Below, piece by piece: positions 60,605 to 64,000 of a stretch of DNA of 64,000 bases. The stretch's first letter is position 1, and each line of letters begins with the position of its first letter. Location of the stretch: assembly GCA_024752435.1 (NCBI GenBank), contig CP103025.1, forward strand, positions 2,170,001 through 2,234,000. The letters are read 5' to 3'. The translations under genes and the position numbers were made by a program. The notes below the pieces were generated by a model. That model searched no databases. It had not been told where the DNA came from and worked only from the letters and a program-made list of their open reading frames with translations. Source of the DNA: Allantophomopsis cytisporea (taxonomy: Eukaryota; Ascomycota; Leotiomycetes; Phacidiales; Phacidiaceae).

Positions 60605-60790
60605 AACAAAAAGAAGATGAAGAAATATCCGAGTGGGATTTGAACCGGCAAAAGATCAATGGATAGGAGAGTGCAGTCTCGTATCTCATTGCAGAAAACC
60701 CGCTTGTAGGTTTTGCTTTCCGTGTACTTACCAATTCCAAGTTTTGGGGGGGAGGAGGAGTTGACCACTGCACTAATCGACCTTGGATGT
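60605..60790 (-). mobile_element. Possible tRNA-derived (SINE-like) element or degenerate tRNA
   Basis: On the minus strand an A-box-like TAGTGCAGTGG (about 60775) is followed about 120 nt later by a perfect B-box-like GGTTCAAATCC (about 60640), then a T-rich run ending TTTTTGTTTTT. The T-stem pairs poorly and the spacing is too long for a normal tRNA. The 11-mer TTCTCACTTTC occurs at 60421-60431 and again at 60864-60874, either side. Confidence 0.3.
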
Positions 60791-61969
60791 TGCAGATATT
60801 TGGCTTATTTGATTACATATAATCGTTGCGGGTGGTTTTGCTGGTGAAGTGTAGTTTTTGTATTTCTCACTTTCAATTTTTACACCTTACTTCACTTTAC
60901 TTACAAGCCTGTGGTGATTACAACTGATGCAATCTATTTTGATACGACAGGTATAGTCGATATGATCTGCCTTTTCTCATACTCTTTTATATTCTTTCAT
61001 TAAAGATTCTTGGGGGAAGTCTGCATTTCAAGACTTATATCAAGTTGTTAGACGTTGCTTCTATCAACACAATAAGGTTGGAATCTTGAGACAATGGAAG
61101 CCGGATCGAGTTTTTGCTTCAGAGTATTGAGCGGAGAATGAAGACAGTTTTTGTGCATCTCACAAGAAGTCGCTGGCATACTTAACATATGAATTACAAT
61201 AGAGCCTATCTTCAACACTTATTAAATCAGCTTAGCAAGTTGCTTTAGCTCTCTCAAGCTAGTATTCAGATCGGGTATATATATGTAGTTTCCAAAATCA
61301 GAATGTCAATGTTATGCTAAGTATTTGAGAAAACCTTGAGGGCTCACATTTTTATCTATAGTACTCAGTGAGCTCTTCGTCTTCATTAACCCTCCTCATA
61401 ACTCACTGACGACTAAGTATCCGCAAAGTATAAGTAAGTGACAGCAATACATATTTTCCCGTCGAGACAAGAGCCACCTTATCGAAGAACTCCTGATTCA
61501 CACGTTCTCATTAATACCCAGGATACGTAGTAAAGTTCTATCACAAAATATATCCAAGATTACCACGAACTTTGTTCTAGCCATTTTTTCTCAACTCAAC
61601 TTTGTAAGCTACATAGGGTCATAAGGAACGACTGACTTGAAAATAACGACAAAAAAGACGGAAAATTGAGAAGACTGATAACTAGAGGGGTAGGTGACAG
61701 ACATTAGTATGTCATATTATATTTCTTCCGTCTCTGTGAACCTTAATTATCAAGCAGAGAGCGAGCCTACACTTGTACGAATGAACTTCACCACCCCTCT
61801 TACAAGAGAATGAAGCAGCAGGAAGCCTGAGACTGACGGGATCCCTCAGAATGACGTAGAAAAAGTGGAGTATAGAAACGAGACAGTCCAGAGGCAGATT
61901 CAGTAATTATAAAGATCGTTCGAAATAGTAGTGTTGTCGAGAAAAGTGACACGAGCAATGACCTTATTA

Positions 61970-62547
61970 CAATTTTTCATCACCAGTGTAAAACAAGCAC
62001 TCCTAGAACCAAAAGATATAAGGAAAGACGTACTTTGACATGCTTGGTTCTTAAAATAGCGAGTAGTAATCCATAGCTCACGAAATGATCTTCGATGATT
62101 GCAGAACGCAAGAGTGCCAGTAGGACCCAGGAATAGAGCCACAACATAGTGAGAAGGCATATGCCGACGATGACTTCACCAACAATCACAACGAACCTAC
62201 ATGGTAGCCTCTGTTGTAAACGTACTGTTTTCGGAGAAAGCATATAGGCACGCCTTAGAAGCCCCGTTCGATAGTTTGAGGTTGTTCACATGCACAGCCA
62301 AGATGCAGATGAAGAGAAAGACCGAAAGAGGATGTACACGTATTAAAATCACAGGCCGTAAATATTTCAGGCTCGTGAGAGTTCGCAGATGCACTTGAGA
62401 ATACTGTTGCAAATGAATTTGAAATATCTCGCAATGGCAACCATATGTCATGTAAGATTTTCGATGCAGCAACTCAACAACATTTCCCACGATAGTCATC
62501 CAAAGCCTATATAGACACAGGCGAGTTGTGCTAATGAACCCTCCCAT
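61970..62547 (-). pseudogene. Broken membrane-protein-like reading frame
   Basis: From 62547 the minus strand encodes 116 codons including a hydrophobic segment PLSVFLFICILAVHV and a loop SKACLYAFSENSTFTTEATM, then a stop. One base later a second frame continues with RFVVIVGEVIVGICLLTML and further hydrophobic residues to about 61980. The two halves together would look like a small multi-helix protein with an extracellular loop. A one-base frame change (or an unseen intron) separates them. Family not recognised. Confidence 0.33.
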
Positions 62548-64000
62548 CCATCACACAAATAATGTCTCAACTTTACAGCTGCGCAAACCTCCAATGCCCC
62601 TTCATTCATCCTAATATTGAAGGATCCTGCCAACATAAAAAGCAAATCCCGAGGGAGCCGACAAACCTAGTGTACCCTCATGTGCGGGTAACGATGTCAA
62701 TACAAGCTTTCGGGGCCTGGAAATTTCAAGGATCCGGGAATTTACATCCCTTAACAAGCCACTTGCTTCATAGATTCATAGAAGGCTTATCAGTGTGGTT
62801 TTGTGTTCTTCGTTGATAGCTGGAACCTCTCTGTAGATGTTTGACGATCATTCTCATCATTTTCATACTTGAAAATGTGATGGATGAATGGATAGTCACA
62901 ACAGAAATATTACAGGTTGAGCTATAATGAGTACTTTGCTTTGAGTACTGCCAGCTAGTATAGTCTTAAGGATCGATATCAGTGACTTTGTTATCCTGAT
63001 AGGCGACCCAATAAATATATCCTAGGATAAGCCTATGGGGGATCTCTTGCGCAATACAACAACCCACATGCCTCAGCTTACAAGATGAAGCATAAATTAT
63101 TCATACTATCCACATATTGGAGTACTGAGCATGGATGTGACCTCAAGAATATCCTTTGATTCTGACGTGATTCTATGTGTTAGCATGATGGAAGTGAAGT
63201 GTAGGACAGTGTCTACGTAATGTTCCCATGATCCGAGGTTCCCGTAAGGCAGATAGCTACCCTATCAAGAATGGTTAGTAAAGGCCCCAAAGCAGTACCT
63301 GGGTATATAGTGTCCGAGTGCTAGAGCATTTGAGTTACTCAAATCAATGATACTTGTGTTTCCGTCTTATCGAGGAAGAAGTATTCGTAAGGACCCAATG
63401 CACACTTTAAAGACTATCGAGTCAGGGTTTCAGCTGACGTGAGGAATACCCGCAGAGGCGCCTTCCCGAGTTTAAGCGCCGGAGACATCCATTCCACATG
63501 CTCATTATCGATCGAGGTTACTCTGGGTATGAGCTTCAGTGTTGTTATCTTTGAGGGTAACGATTACACTCACACATGTTAAAGTGGATACGACCTTATC
63601 CATATGTATTTCGTCATGATCGTTTTGACGTTGTAGACGATGCTAGTGGCCGCGGCCGAGTTTTGCGAACCAGATTAATTATTTGCATATGTGTTATGAT
63701 AAGGCAGAGCTGAGTAGATGGCAGATAACAGGAGGTTTATCATTGTAGGAGTATGGAGGACGACTCCATCTGTGTATTCACATGAGAGCAAAACAAGCAT
63801 TCTGCCATTGATGAATGGACCACATATACAATATCCTGGTGTGTGATTTGACGTACGCAGTACGTGGGGCTGGTGCAGTCCACAGAAACTTGAGGCTTGA
63901 AGTCATTGGTGTAAACCACGAGATTTGGAAGTACCTCGAAGCTAAGTGGCTGGAAGATAGAGAGGCTGAACAAGTGATTCGTGCCAACCAGTGGATCCAG

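Larger units (their letters stand above)
59940..64000. other. 4-kb gene-poor right end
   Basis: No confident gene. It contains a Pol III box-like element near 60.6-60.8 kb and a broken membrane-protein-like frame near 62 kb, both listed separately. The stretch 62.6-64.0 kb shows nothing supported. Confidence 0.5.

Noticed and set aside
60605..60790. Functional intron-containing tRNA
   Set aside because: T-stem pairs at only three of five positions and no acceptor-stem pairing is visible; kept only as a SINE-like candidate.

Overview
The window is nuclear DNA from a filamentous ascomycete (Pezizomycotina). The genes are split by short introns, mostly 45-80 nt, with GTRNGT donors, CTAAC/CTRAY-type branch sites and YAG acceptors. 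The proteins are typical fungal ones: a Kre6/Skn1 glucan-synthesis protein, the Ssn6/Cyc8 corepressor, Rgp1, a fungal-rhodopsin/PTH11-like receptor. A Leotiomycetes relative (Botrytis/Sclerotinia side) is my impression from protein flavour only; it is not proven. I rebuilt exon structures by hand from splice signals and frame. Two other strands of evidence were not available to me: homology searches and transcripts.

Layout. 1-18.1 kb holds minus-strand genes: KRE6-like (1401-3539), a 6.9-kb stretch without a convincing gene, an unrecognised 259-aa protein (10462-11613), ribosomal protein L3 (12603-13964) and SSN6 (14862-18081). 18.1-26.1 kb is a second gene-empty stretch rich in microsatellites. 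26-48 kb is dense: a TMEM115/DUF1751 Golgi membrane protein (-), a TBL1/Sif2-type LisH-WD40 corepressor subunit (+), a MAPKBP1/WDR62-type WD40 protein (+), a coiled-coil protein (-), RFC1 (-), mitochondrial ribosomal protein uL16m/MRPL16 (+) and RGP1 (+). RFC1 and MRPL16 are divergent with about 300 bp between their starts. 48-64 kb is sparse and looks AT-richer: a 116-aa small protein (50461-50975), a secreted type-B carboxylesterase (55139-56845), a seven-helix fungal-rhodopsin-like membrane protein (58551-59939), and several relic-like fragments.

Together the genes cover cell-wall glucan synthesis (KRE6), translation (L3, uL16m), transcriptional corepression (SSN6, TBL1/Sif2), replication (RFC1) and Golgi traffic (RGP1, TMEM115). 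The last 13 kb has an accessory character, with a secreted hydrolase, a receptor-like protein and broken genes. I see no CRISPR array, no intact transposon and no confident tRNA or rRNA gene. The observations most worth a second look are: a frame break or 37-nt intron in RFC1; a frame-neutral GC-AG intron in the coiled-coil gene; a 17-nt micro-exon in the TBL1-like gene; a 16-bp tandem array at 39.4 kb; and a Pol III A/B-box element near 60.7 kb.
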